Source: Corynebacterium glucuronolyticum DSM 44120 (GTDB lineage Bacteria > Actinomycetota > Actinomycetes > Mycobacteriales > Mycobacteriaceae). From it: a stretch of DNA of 64,000 nt. Made by a program: the position numbers and the translations under genes. The notes below the pieces were generated by a model. That model did not search any database. It was not told the DNA's origin and saw nothing but the letters and a program-made list of their open reading frames with translations. Shown piece by piece: positions 17,331 through 25,730 of the stretch. Numbering within the stretch: position 1 is the stretch's first letter; every line of letters starts with the position of its first letter. The DNA is taken from NCBI RefSeq assembly GCF_030440595.1, contig NZ_CP047452.1, forward strand, positions 2,604,001 to 2,668,000, written 5' to 3'.

Positions 17331-17382
17331 AACCCCAGTCATCGGCACTCTCCCTATCAGCGGAGGGTCAACGGCTGGGGTT
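17331..17382 (-). other. Leader hairpin upstream of the NYN gene
   Basis: AACCCCAG at 17331-17338 pairs with CTGGGGTT at 17375-17382, enclosing 36 bases that can form a smaller inner stem (CCCTCC/GGAGGG-like). It lies 20-72 bases before the NYN start on the same strand. It may be a structured leader or the end of another transcript; no T run follows. Confidence 0.4.
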
Positions 17383-17591
17383 GATGAATTAGATACTAAC
17401 CAACCGTCACGGATCAGTCAAGGAAGAAAGTGGGACAGAATACATACGCTATATTCTGACCTCGCTCTCACTACGACTAAGCAAAAAATACCACAGTAAG
17501 TAGACTCAGGCCGGTCTCCGGAATTGTGGCATAGATCCATGAAGGTACATTCACCCAGTTTTTAAGTGCTAGGCGAACTCAAGAGGTTCCC

Positions 17592-18143
17592 TTATTTGCT
17601 CGTGAGACCGATCCGCCGCAGTAGCTCTTCCCACTTCTCACCTGTTGATTCCCAGGAGAATTGCGAGGCGAATTCTCGTGCATTGCGCCCCAGATCCGCA
17701 CGCTTTTCTTGGTTCGCGCGAAGCTCATCGAGGGCGCTAAACAGGTGGGCTTTATCCTCGACAAGCACACCAGTGCGACCGTGACGGACCGAATCGGTCA
17801 GCCCGCCCGACGTGCGGTAGCCAACCGTCGGGACGGAGTGAAGGGCGGCTTCGATGACCGCGAGGCCCCACCCCTCCTTGACGGAGGGGAGGACGTGGAT
17901 GACAGCGCGGGAAAGCAGCTCATTCTTACGCGCTTCCGACACCTGACCATGGAAGATAACCTGCGACTCGACGCCAAGCTCCCGGGCGTAGGCGCGCAGA
18001 TTCGCGTCCCACCAGCCGGAGCCGATGACGTCGAGGCGGGCGTCGGGACGCGCGGCAAGATAATCAAGAACGTGCTCGATGCGCATGTGAGGAACGAGCT
18101 GCGACAGAGTGACCAAATGATCCGAATGATTGTTCGACACCAT
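17592..18143 (-). pseudogene. Glycosyltransferase family 4 fragment 2 (C-terminal half)
   Basis: An open frame of about 183 residues equal to the C-terminal half of the intact glycosyltransferase: HSDHLVTLSQLVPHMRIEHV, GSGWWDANLRAYARELGVES, the nucleotide-sugar binding region SVKEGWGLAVIEAALHSVPT and the end FSWESTGEKWEELLRRI. The N-terminal acceptor domain is missing, so it is a truncated gene although the retained part is open. It begins just after the microcin exporter gene. It resembles fragments 1 and 3 more than the intact gene. Confidence 0.88.
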
Positions 18144-18191
18144 CGAAAGGTTGGCGAATCGATATTGCCTGGACGCCTGCTGAATACTTAG

Positions 18192-19433
18192 CTACTTTTG
18201 ACTCGTGGCTAAGCTCCTCACTCCTCTACGCACCCAAAGCCAAAGCAAAGACAGAATTAGAAGGACGGTAAAGCCTGTGCCAACAACTTGAGACGGGGAA
18301 TAGACCCGAATTGGTATCGCCGAAACCAACAGCACGACAATTGCGCCGACCCTACTACTGAGACTGACAAGTGAAGTGACAGCTCCGATCCTTGCAACTG
18401 AAGCCGACTTGCGAATTCCGACAACACAGTAGTTTCCCACTAGGGTTAATACAAACACCAGCGTACAATACGCCAGCAAATACCATAAATTCGGAAGTAC
18501 GATAACCAGCCCGGAACATGCAAAGAAGATAGCAGCAAGGCTCCAAAAAAGGGCCCGGTGAACAAAAAGAAATTCGACAGGTATCATAGATGCCATTAAA
18601 GACATTGCAATAAAAACCAAGTATAGAAAAAGCAAATACTTTTCTTGTACTCCCTTTTCCAAAGCCGTCGCCTGCCAAAGCTGAAAGTGTAGCTGCATAA
18701 AGGCTTGAATCAGAACCGCCAAGGAAAGATAATTCTTAAGTTGCGGAGACTCCTTCAATTCACTAAGTGTCTCCCCTACGTGCTCCTTTAGCTGACTAAT
18801 TAGCCCTCCAGAGGCTTTGCCTTGTGTATTATACTGCTCCGGGATCTTGAAGAATACTATAATTGAAAAGACAGCAACTAAAGCCGAAAGTACCGAAATG
18901 TAATATATATTTACACCGATCTGTAGGTACGAAAAAGCGCCTACACTACTGCCAATCATCATCCCTAAGAAGTTGCTTTGTTTTTCTCTCCTTACCAACC
19001 ACGAAAGGCGCTTTTCAAGATCTTGTTTTCCATCCGATGCCTGCGCTTTTGCATTGTTTACCAAAGCAGCATCAAGCGTGCCGGAATCTAATGCGCTTGC
19101 TACTCCGTAAAGTCCCCATGCAATGGAAAGGACTAGGAATCCAGAGCCATGCACGACCAGCAGGAAATACAAGACCAACAGGAGGCGAGAAGAGAGGTAA
19201 ATATACCTTCTACTGATCATGTCCGCCAATGCACCGCTCGGCAGCTCGAAAGAAAGTACCGCCAGGCTATAAATAGCCTGCATTGTCAAAATTTGGGATA
19301 AGGTCAATCCTTTAGAGAACAAAATTGGCGTTAGGATCGCATGCGGAATTGAAAGGGCTAGCCCTGTCAAAATTTGCGCAAGGAAATAAGGGTTCGCGGG
19401 TTCTTTAAGATCGCCGATGCGCAGCTTCGCCAT
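18192..19433 (-). CDS. mccC: MFS exporter of the microcin C-like operon
   Basis: A 413-residue, 12-segment major facilitator protein with the loop motif GALADMISRR. Its ATG at 19433 follows the mccB stop by one base and has GGAGAG upstream inside mccB, so the two are translationally coupled; a frame starting earlier would overlap mccB. In microcin C systems MccC is an MFS pump that exports the peptide-nucleotide and so gives the producer immunity. No second immunity gene (MccE acetyltransferase or MccF peptidase) is visible nearby, so this pump may be the sole protection. The DNA is AT-rich compared with flanking genes. Confidence 0.85.
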   Translation of the reverse strand: MAKLRIGDLKEPANPYFLAQILTGLALSIPHAILTPILFSKGLTLSQILTMQAIYSLAVLSFELPSGALADMISRRYIYLSSRLLLVLYFLLVVHGSGFLVLSIAWGLYGVASALDSGTLDAALVNNAKAQASDGKQDLEKRLSWLVRREKQSNFLGMMIGSSVGAFSYLQIGVNIYYISVLSALVAVFSIIVFFKIPEQYNTQGKASGGLISQLKEHVGETLSELKESPQLKNYLSLAVLIQAFMQLHFQLWQATALEKGVQEKYLLFLYLVFIAMSLMASMIPVEFLFVHRALFWSLAAIFFACSGLVIVLPNLWYLLAYCTLVFVLTLVGNYCVVGIRKSASVARIGAVTSLVSLSSRVGAIVVLLVSAIPIRVYSPSQVVGTGFTVLLILSLLWLWVRRGVRSLATSQK

Positions 19434-19434
19434 T

Positions 19435-20478
19435 TTATCTCTCCAAAAAGCCACACACTGCGCACATAGGATCCCGATTCAAAGAGATTTCCACGCGATT
19501 AAAAGTCGGATTGACCAAACCAATTCGCTTATTTAGAGAAACAACGCGGTTCAAATCGCCACTCCAGAAATTAAACAAATCGGAAACCGCCATAGCCCCT
19601 GCAAAAGAATTATTTACCATACACGACGGCGCTTCGTAGGCATCAAAGAACGCACTAAGACTGTCATGCGCAGTGCCAGCCTCTATGCCTAATCGATTCC
19701 CACAGAACGGGCAGGCATCGTTCTTCGACGTCCAAAATGGTCCGATGATCGAGATATCGTTGAGATACCCCACATTTAAGAATGGAACACCGGCCTTCAT
19801 GAGACTTGGACAGATTGATTTTAAGATGCCCCGACTATCAGCGGAAATAATTGCAACAGCGGACCCGCCGATTTGTTCCAGAATTTGCTCAATACTTTCG
19901 CGACTTACATATTCGCTGATGCACGTTATATTGAGCTCAGGGCGTAGCTCGTTCAGGCGCTCTTTGAGGACACTAGCTTTGGAAAAACCGAGGTCTTTCC
20001 TGGAAAAGAGGAACTGCCGGTTTAAATTGCTTTCCTCCACTATGTCACCATCGACGAGAACTATGTTGCTCACCGGTGACGATGCGAGACTATACGCAAC
20101 CTGATTCCCAATACCACCGCACCCAAGGATTAACACTGTTGTACTCTGTGCAGCTTCTTCCACCTTTTTCGAATCCAAAGGTAAAGACTCGATATACAAT
20201 TTTGTCTTATATGTGACGTCTTGTGAATTGAAATTCGTCGTGTCCACGTCCGAAATTACGCCTGATTGCAGCAGGTCTTCATACGCTCCCTTTAATTCAG
20301 GTATTTCACTGAAAGAATGTTCCGGCACTCGAACACCCCTGCGTTCTGCCATTTCTTTCAGAATCGCTAAATAAAGATCTTTCCGATCGTTTGGTACGAT
20401 CACCTGCCTGCTGCCGATTCCGAGAAAAATTTTATCTGAAGCTTCAAGAATTTTTCCCGTAGCGGAAATAGAACACAT
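19435..20478 (-). CDS. mccB: MccB-type ThiF-family adenylyltransferase
   Basis: A 347-residue E1-like enzyme expected to use ATP to convert the C-terminal Asn of a short peptide into a nucleotide-linked isoasparagine. The nucleotide loop LILGCGGIGNQVA is at about 116-128, the E1-type acidic/Arg segment EESNLNRQFLFS follows, and two zinc Cys pairs are at CPFCGN and CAVCGF. The stretches NVGYLNDISIIGPF and SLNKRIG closely match what I remember of E. coli MccB, more than MoeB or ThiF. ATG 20478 is chosen for its GAAAGA site; a longer TTG frame would run through the intercistronic hairpin. Length matches MccB (about 350). Confidence 0.9.
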   Translation of the reverse strand: MCSISATGKILEASDKIFLGIGSRQVIVPNDRKDLYLAILKEMAERRGVRVPEHSFSEIPELKGAYEDLLQSGVISDVDTTNFNSQDVTYKTKLYIESLPLDSKKVEEAAQSTTVLILGCGGIGNQVAYSLASSPVSNIVLVDGDIVEESNLNRQFLFSRKDLGFSKASVLKERLNELRPELNITCISEYVSRESIEQILEQIGGSAVAIISADSRGILKSICPSLMKAGVPFLNVGYLNDISIIGPFWTSKNDACPFCGNRLGIEAGTAHDSLSAFFDAYEAPSCMVNNSFAGAMAVSDLFNFWSGDLNRVVSLNKRIGLVNPTFNRVEISLNRDPMCAVCGFLER

Positions 20479-20500
20479 TTTTATTGATCTTTCACATAAC

Positions 20501-20527
20501 CCTGTTGGGGACAACGCCGCCAACAGG
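20501..20527 (-). terminator. Hairpin between mccA and mccB
   Basis: CCTGTTGG and CCAACAGG form a perfect 8-bp stem with an 11-base loop, 15 bases after the mccA stop on the minus strand. No long T run follows, so termination would be partial. In the E. coli microcin C operon a hairpin at the same place keeps mccA transcript in excess over mccBC; the arrangement here suggests the same role. Confidence 0.65.
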
Positions 20528-20541
20528 TATCTTCTACGTTC

Positions 20542-20565
20542 TTAGTTTGAAAGTCCGCCGAACAT
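20542..20565 (-). CDS. mccA: Microcin C-like precursor heptapeptide MFGGLSN
   Basis: Seven codons, ATG TTC GGC GGA CTT TCA AAC, then TAA. The peptide has the two features that define MccA: it is a heptapeptide starting with Met and ending in Asn, the residue that MccB modifies (E. coli MccA is MRTGNAN). AAGAGG lies five bases before the ATG, a good ribosome binding site in an AT-rich leader. A possible -10 (TATAAA) lies about 30 bases upstream on the same strand. It is followed by a hairpin, then mccB and mccC. So short a frame could arise by chance, but the site, length, last residue and gene order together make it convincing. Confidence 0.85.
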   Translation of the reverse strand: MFGGLSN

Positions 20566-20800
20566 GACTACCTCTTTTTACTCAAATCGATTTTTATACG
20601 TTGCAATCTACTCTTGGTAGTTTTTTTTGTCATTGTGTTTTAGGTCTTTATTGTTCACTGTTCTAAAACGCGTTTCATGTCTCAAGCTGTTTTGACTTGA
20701 TTAAAAAGAGTAATCAAAGTGGAAAACATGTCCCACGCAAGCAGAACGGCGTAAGGAATACAACAACAAGAAACCAGAACTGAACAGCATTTGGTTGTTA
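20566..20800 (-). promoter_or_regulatory. AT-rich upstream region of the microcin operon
   Basis: About 235 bases with low GC and no coding frame. On the minus strand TATAAA lies near 20598-20593, and a short dyad CTACCAAGAGTAG lies 10-20 bases before it. This is the likely promoter region of mccABC; the exact -35 is not clear. The region ends at glycosyltransferase fragment 3. Confidence 0.45.
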
Positions 20801-20801
20801 C

Positions 20802-21156
20802 TTACAAAGATTTCAGTAACTCTTCCCACTCCTCACCTGTTGCTTCCCAGGAGAACTGCGAGGCGAATTCTCGTGCATTGCGCCCCAGCTCCGCGCGCTT
20901 TTCTTGGTTCGCGCGAAGCTCATCGAGGGCGCTAAACAGGTGGGCTTTATCCTCGACAAGCACACCGGTACGACCGTGACGAACCGAATCGGTCAGCCCA
21001 CCCGACGTGCGGTAGCCAACTGTTGGGACGGAGTGAAGGGCGGCTTCGATGACCGCGAGGCCCCACCCCTCCTTGACGGAGGGGAGGACGTGGATGACAG
21101 CGCGGGAAAGCAGCTCATTCTTACGCGCTTCCGACACCTGACCATGGAAGATAACC
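20802..21156 (-). pseudogene. Glycosyltransferase family 4 fragment 3, cut by an ISL3-family end
   Basis: The minus strand encodes VIFHGQVSEARKNELLS through FSWEATGEEWEELLKSL, the last 115 or so residues of the glycosyltransferase. Upstream homology stops exactly where the ISL3-type terminal sequence begins at 21157. The retained sequence is almost the same as the matching part of fragment 2. Confidence 0.87.
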
Positions 21157-21889
21157 GGCTCTTCCGGTTTTAGAGTGCGTTGATTTTGTTGGTGAGGCCT
21201 CCGGAGTGGATGAGGCACCGCAAGATGTAGTGGTTGAGGCTTTTAAATCCGAGGGCGATGCCGCGGAGGTGTTCGAGGCGTCCGTTGATTGCTTCGACTG
21301 GCCCGTTGGATACACCCCGGTCGAAAAACGGGAGGACATCCCGGCGCCGCTTATGAAGGCTGCGTCCTAGTTGGGCTATCTCCTTATGCGCCTTGCCTTT
21401 CATGACACGCAGTTGGTCGATCAGGTGGCTCATTGCCTTTTTGGCTTGCCGTCGGTTTTTCATCTCGTAGGCGTCGATAACACGCTGATAAACCAGGTAG
21501 GCCTGATATAGCGGCTGGTAGTCCTCATCGAATGCCCACAGGTCATCCAAACGCGCATTTTGCCCATCAGTTAAAAGGCTATCCCTGGTCAACAATGTTT
21601 TACGGTTTTTATACAACGGATCCCCACGACGCCCTCGTCTACCGGTGGTTTCTATTTGTAGCCTCTGGCGACATTTTGTCACCTTGTCGCTTGCCAAACG
21701 CACCACATGGAAGGGATCCATGACACGAGTTGCCTTCGGTACCGCAGCTTCAGCAGCACTGGCGTAGCCGGCAAACCCATCCATGGACACAACCTCAATG
21801 CGATCCCGGAAGCTGTGGTCACGCTGGTTTAACCAGGACTGTAACGGACACACAAAATGGCCAACCCACACGACACGCCGAAAAGACAC
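21157..21889 (-). mobile_element. ISL3-family insertion sequence remnant (IS31831/IS1207-like)
   Basis: The left boundary GGCTCTTCCGGTTTTAGAGTG resembles the terminal repeat of corynebacterial IS31831/IS1207 elements. The minus strand then encodes about 220 residues of the transposase C-terminal part, with IEVVSMDGFAGY, VMDPFHVVRLASDKV, and the DDE-type end GPVEAINGRLEHLRGIALGF. The N-terminal third and the other terminal repeat are missing; sequence homology fades near 21840-21890. The element is dead. Confidence 0.85.
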
Positions 21890-22126
21890 ACGTTTTGGCG
21901 CTTAACCCTACTACGCCGAATATGAACACCGCCGACGAAAGCTCAAGAAAGAACACGATGGGTTTTGGCAAAAACAAGAGCCGCCCACTTGGTGAACGGC
22001 TCCAGATACTCCTTCAACACCTGGTTGATGAGCTGCCCTGATCCTAGCATCAAAATCCAAAAGGATGTTAGTGATTTAGGCAACAGTAATGTCTTACGTT
22101 AGAAAAACACCTATACCCATGGAGCG
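21890..22126. other. Scrambled junction sequence after the ISL3 remnant
   Basis: On the minus strand about 30 residues read sensibly (LINQVLKEYLEPFTKWAALV) before frames close, so this may be a scrap of another gene or of the element. I cannot name it. No other feature is visible. Confidence 0.35.
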
Positions 22127-23337
22127 TTGAGCATTTTAAACTTCGCCCAGTGGTTCCTCTTTCTCCCCGGCGTGCTCGTCCACCGTGACATGGTGGTGGT
22201 GGATCATCCGGCGCTCTCGGCATGGAACTTCGGCACCGCGCCGGGGGTCGCCGCCCGCAACGCCCCGCAGGACGGGGTGCTCGCACTGGTGGGCCTCGTT
22301 TCCCCGCCTCGTGGCTCGCCCGGTTCATCCTTGTGGCCTCCGCGATCGCTGGTTGCGTAGCTGCTACAAAGAATGCAAAAAGCCTCACCGGCTAGGTGGC
22401 CGCCATGGCGGTTCTCGTGTGGAATCCGTTTGTGGTTGAGCGGCTGCTCCAGGGGCACTGGACTGTGGTGGCGGCGTTTTGGCTGCTCCCGCTCGTGGCC
22501 TACCTTGGCCGCCGACCCGGCACGCAGGCCATCGCCATGTGGGCCGCCTCGCTCACGCCCACTGGCGCCATCGCCGCCGCCGCGACGGGCCTTGTCACCA
22601 GCACCAACCGGCGCTTCACGGCGCTATTTTCCTTAGGCATGAGCTTGCCGTGGCTCGTGCCGTCGCTTATCCACCGGCCTGTGGGTTCTGCCACCGACGT
22701 GTTCCGCCCGAGTTCCGTGCTCGAGCTCGTGGGCCTTGGTGGCATGTGGAACAGCGAGGTCACGCCCGGAATCTACGTTCCGCTCGCGGGTATCGCCCTC
22801 GCTGCCTTCCTGCTCACTGCCCGCGCCGAGAAAAAGCTCCTCGCCTTGGCAGCGGTGGGGTTCGCCCTCGCCCTGGTGTCCCTCCTCCCACTCGGCGGGC
22901 TGTACGCCACCGTGCCTGGATTGGGACTCCTCCGCGACGGCCAAAAGTGGCTGCTGCTTACCTCCCCCGCGCTCACCCAGCTGGCAGGAAGCGTCCGCTG
23001 GTCGGCCGTCGCCATCGCGTTTGCGGTGCTGCAGGTCCCCTGCCTCCCCGCCGACGTTGGGACGCTTCAGCCCGTGGCCGAGCAGCACTCCTGGTACACC
23101 GCCACGGCCTCGGTTGACACGATGACGCTTATCGACGGCCACCCCGCGCTCAACCCGGCCCTCAAGGCTTCGTCCATCCCGCCGTCCGGTGAGCTCGTGG
23201 TTAGCGGAGAAACGGCAGAGGAAGCCGCCCCCGCGCCACCGCCCGCGCGGGCCGACTGGTGGCTAGGGTTAGGACTTACCGGCTGGTGGATCTGCCTCGG
23301 CACGGCAGTGGCTTCGCTCAGAAAGCCGTCACGCTGA
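22127..23337 (+). pseudogene. Decayed second copy of the polytopic membrane protein
   Basis: The translation follows the intact gene at 14.7-16.0 kb: LPGVLVHRDMVVVDHPALSA, NFGTAPGVAARNAPQDG, then a frame change near 22308 (SWLARFILVASAIAG continues in another frame), then an in-frame TAG at 22393-22395, and then an open frame from 22396 (VAAMAVLVWNPFVVERLLQG onward, about 313 residues) to 23337. The first 20 or so codons are also missing. The open 3' part could in principle be translated from GTG 22396, but the protein would lack its first membrane segments. Confidence 0.88.
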
Positions 23338-23388
23338 CGTGTTATTGCGATAAAATCACAGGTAGTGATTCTTTGGAGCGAGGTTTTC

Positions 23389-24603
23389 ATGAGCTACACC
23401 AAGATCGGCTACATCGTTTTGGCAATCTTTTTTGTGCCGTTGCTTGTTATTCTCGGTTTTGCGTTTCTCACCGATGCCACAGATGACTACGCCACGCGAA
23501 ACGAATCGAGTGCTACTATTCCACTCCTTCCGGATAGCGTTGCAGTGTTTGGATCTGCCTCTTCCGCCAGCGACACGTCAGCGTCCAATATTTGGTTTCA
23601 GACCAACAGTGATGGACAGTTTCGCACCGAGCTCACCGACCCGGTGTACAACCCAGTGTTCACCCGTCTTGACCGGAATCGCTTTGGAATAATGAGGGGC
23701 AAGGAGCTACTCGTAAGAGACATAGAGACGGTCACCACCACGACACTTTCCGGCACAGTTGATACGAATGGAATGATGCACGGTGCTACGTCAGATGACG
23801 GCAGCGAGGCCCTGTTGGTGAGTTATTCGGGCGGGGTGGGAACTAGCTACACTTTGACCGATGGAACCCGGCTGAAATCGCAGTATATTCCCCACACGGG
23901 ATTCGGCCCCGCCGTGTCAAACGATGGATACGCGCTCGATATTTCTGTGGCAAATGACGAGGACTCTCGAGTAATTTGTACAAATTCTTTCTCTTACCTT
24001 CACGATCTATCCCAGGATTGCATTGACCTGCCCGGCGAACGTCGGGCAAGTTTTCCGATGGTCTCCTTCCACCGTGGTACCCCGGAGCTCTTCCTCCAAT
24101 GGAATACCGATAGCGAGCAAGGCTGGAGCCTCTACCGCCTTGAGGCTAGTGGCTGGACGCTGACAAATGACCAATCAACGTGGGATTACGATAGTTCTAC
24201 CTACAGCGTAGTCACAAACTATTTCACCAGAGACGGAAAGATCTACTTTATAACCTCAAAGAAGCGCGGCATCGTCAGCTTTCCCTTCCCCACCACAGAC
24301 ACCACCGAAATACACATGGATTACCACGATGTGAGCGATCTCATCCCCGGCGATCTCGTTTCCGTAACGTTTGACGGCCCGATAGCTAACTACGTGTTCT
24401 ACCGGGACGACAACGTTGGGGCAGGACAGTACCTCACCTCCGTAAACATTGATGATCCGACGAAGCACGTCGGCCCTTGGTTGATCCCCAGAGAATTGCT
24501 GAAGGGAACCGGCTACTACTCGTTCCAAGCCATCGATTCCATTTTCCTCAACGACGATGCCACGCTCATCTCGTTAGGAATTGATCCCACCACGTTCAAG
24601 TAG
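23389..24603 (+). CDS. Membrane-anchored extracytoplasmic protein, unknown function
   Basis: A 404-residue protein with one N-terminal membrane segment (about 8-28, IGYIVLAIFFVPLLVILGFAF) and a long outside region rich in Ser, Thr, Asp and Tyr with repeating short beta-like units, which may form a propeller. ATG 23389 is chosen for the GGAGCGAGG site. The 3' end overlaps the convergent glycosyltransferase gene by 30 bases, so the two have been neighbours for long and this gene is probably part of the native mycolate locus, not cargo. I do not recognise a family. Confidence 0.7.
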   Translation: MSYTKIGYIVLAIFFVPLLVILGFAFLTDATDDYATRNESSATIPLLPDSVAVFGSASSASDTSASNIWFQTNSDGQFRTELTDPVYNPVFTRLDRNRFGIMRGKELLVRDIETVTTTTLSGTVDTNGMMHGATSDDGSEALLVSYSGGVGTSYTLTDGTRLKSQYIPHTGFGPAVSNDGYALDISVANDEDSRVICTNSFSYLHDLSQDCIDLPGERRASFPMVSFHRGTPELFLQWNTDSEQGWSLYRLEASGWTLTNDQSTWDYDSSTYSVVTNYFTRDGKIYFITSKKRGIVSFPFPTTDTTEIHMDYHDVSDLIPGDLVSVTFDGPIANYVFYRDDNVGAGQYLTSVNIDDPTKHVGPWLIPRELLKGTGYYSFQAIDSIFLNDDATLISLGIDPTTFK

Positions 24604-25647
24604 CAACCCTTCCCACTTCTTACCGGTGGCATCCCAGGAAAACTGGGCCGCAAAAGACCGCGCGTTAGCGCCGAGTTCCGCCCGCAGGTCGGGGTTGGCG
24701 CGCAGGGTGTCGATGGCGGAAAAGAAGTGCGATTTATCGTCGACAAGCAAACCGGTGGAACCGTTGCGAATAGAATCGGTGAGCCCTCCGGCCCGTGTGT
24801 AACCGACGGTGGGGACGCCGTGCAGGCCTGCCTCGATGACGGCGAGCCCCCAGCCCTCTTTGACGCTCGGCATGACGTGGATGCCGGCCCGGTCTAAAAG
24901 CTCCCCTTTGCGGTCCTCTGTGACCTGGCCATGGAAGATGACCTGGCTTTCCACCCCCAGCTCACGGGCGTAGGAACGGAGCTTTGGGTCCCACCAGCCG
25001 GAACCGATGACGTCGAGGCGGGCGTCGGGGCGCGCGGCAAGATAATCAAGAACGTGCTCGATGCGCTTGTGCGGGACGAGGCGGGAGAGGGTGACCAAAC
25101 GATCCGAATGCCTGTTCGATCGAGGGGCTAGTGCGGGCCCACCGTTGTGGATGACGCGGATGTCCTTCTCCCGTACCCCCAGCCGCACGAGCTCTCGCTT
25201 GGAGGATTCCGATACCGTCACGTACGGCGCGCCCCGGTACACGCGCGGTGCCACGCGGGATTCCAGGAACCACCCGAGCCTGCCGAGCAGCGGGCCCGCG
25301 ACTGGCCACTGTTCCCTGTGACAGTGGTGCGTGAGGAGGACCGTCGAGCGCGGGTGCGTAAGACGCGCGAAGAACGGAATGCCGTTTTGGGTGTCCACCA
25401 CCGCATCGTAGTGGTGCGTCGCCGCGTGGAGGAGACCCGCGATGTAGACCGTCATCTTCCCGCCGTGACGAATGTGCTTCACGCCCTTTTTGGTGGAGTG
25501 GGCGGGCATCCCCTTCGCGCGGGCGGAGAAGTACGTCACCGAATGCCCGCGCGCGGCCAGGTAGGCGCCGACGTGCTCAAGGTAGCGCTCGGAGCCGCCA
25601 CCTTGGGGGTGGTCGGTGTCGCGCCAGCACAGCAGGAGGATCTTCAT
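24574..25647 (-). CDS. Glycosyltransferase family 4, intact copy
   Basis: A 357-residue cytoplasmic retaining glycosyltransferase with two Rossmann-like domains. N-terminal: MKILLLCWRDTDHPQGGGSERYLEHV, the glycine-rich acceptor loop. C-terminal: VTLSRLVPHKRIEHVLDYLA and SVKEGWGLAVIEAGLHGVPT, with the E-x7-E type donor-sugar motif. ATG 25647 is chosen because the longer frame upstream only translates a 23-bp tandem repeat. Three truncated relatives of this gene lie at 16.2, 17.6 and 20.8 kb. Donor and acceptor are unknown; context suggests an envelope glycolipid. Confidence 0.88.
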   Translation of the reverse strand: MKILLLCWRDTDHPQGGGSERYLEHVGAYLAARGHSVTYFSARAKGMPAHSTKKGVKHIRHGGKMTVYIAGLLHAATHHYDAVVDTQNGIPFFARLTHPRSTVLLTHHCHREQWPVAGPLLGRLGWFLESRVAPRVYRGAPYVTVSESSKRELVRLGVREKDIRVIHNGGPALAPRSNRHSDRLVTLSRLVPHKRIEHVLDYLAARPDARLDVIGSGWWDPKLRSYARELGVESQVIFHGQVTEDRKGELLDRAGIHVMPSVKEGWGLAVIEAGLHGVPTVGYTRAGGLTDSIRNGSTGLLVDDKSHFFSAIDTLRANPDLRAELGANARSFAAQFSWDATGKKWEGLLLERGGINS

Positions 25648-25730
25648 GCACTCGGTTTCTCTTGTCGGTTTCTTGCCAAACAACCATCCTAACGGTGCCG
25701 CAGTTGGGGGCCTGCGGGGAGGTGAAAGGA

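Noticed and set aside
19435..20478. MoeB/ThiF housekeeping adenylyltransferase of molybdopterin or thiamine synthesis
   Set aside because: No sulfur-carrier or cofactor genes lie nearby; the C-terminal SLNKRIG and CAVCG layout, the tiny Asn-ending gene and the MFS partner fit MccB better.
20478..20523. TTG at 20523 as the start of the ThiF-family gene
   Set aside because: It would place the intercistronic hairpin inside the gene and has no ribosome binding site; ATG 20478 has GAAAGA and gives the usual MccB length.
16173..21156. Silent donor cassettes for gene conversion of the glycosyltransferase
   Set aside because: Fragment 1 is frameshifted and deleted, and fragments differ from the intact gene throughout, so scars of cargo exchange explain them better; not fully excluded for fragments 2 and 3.
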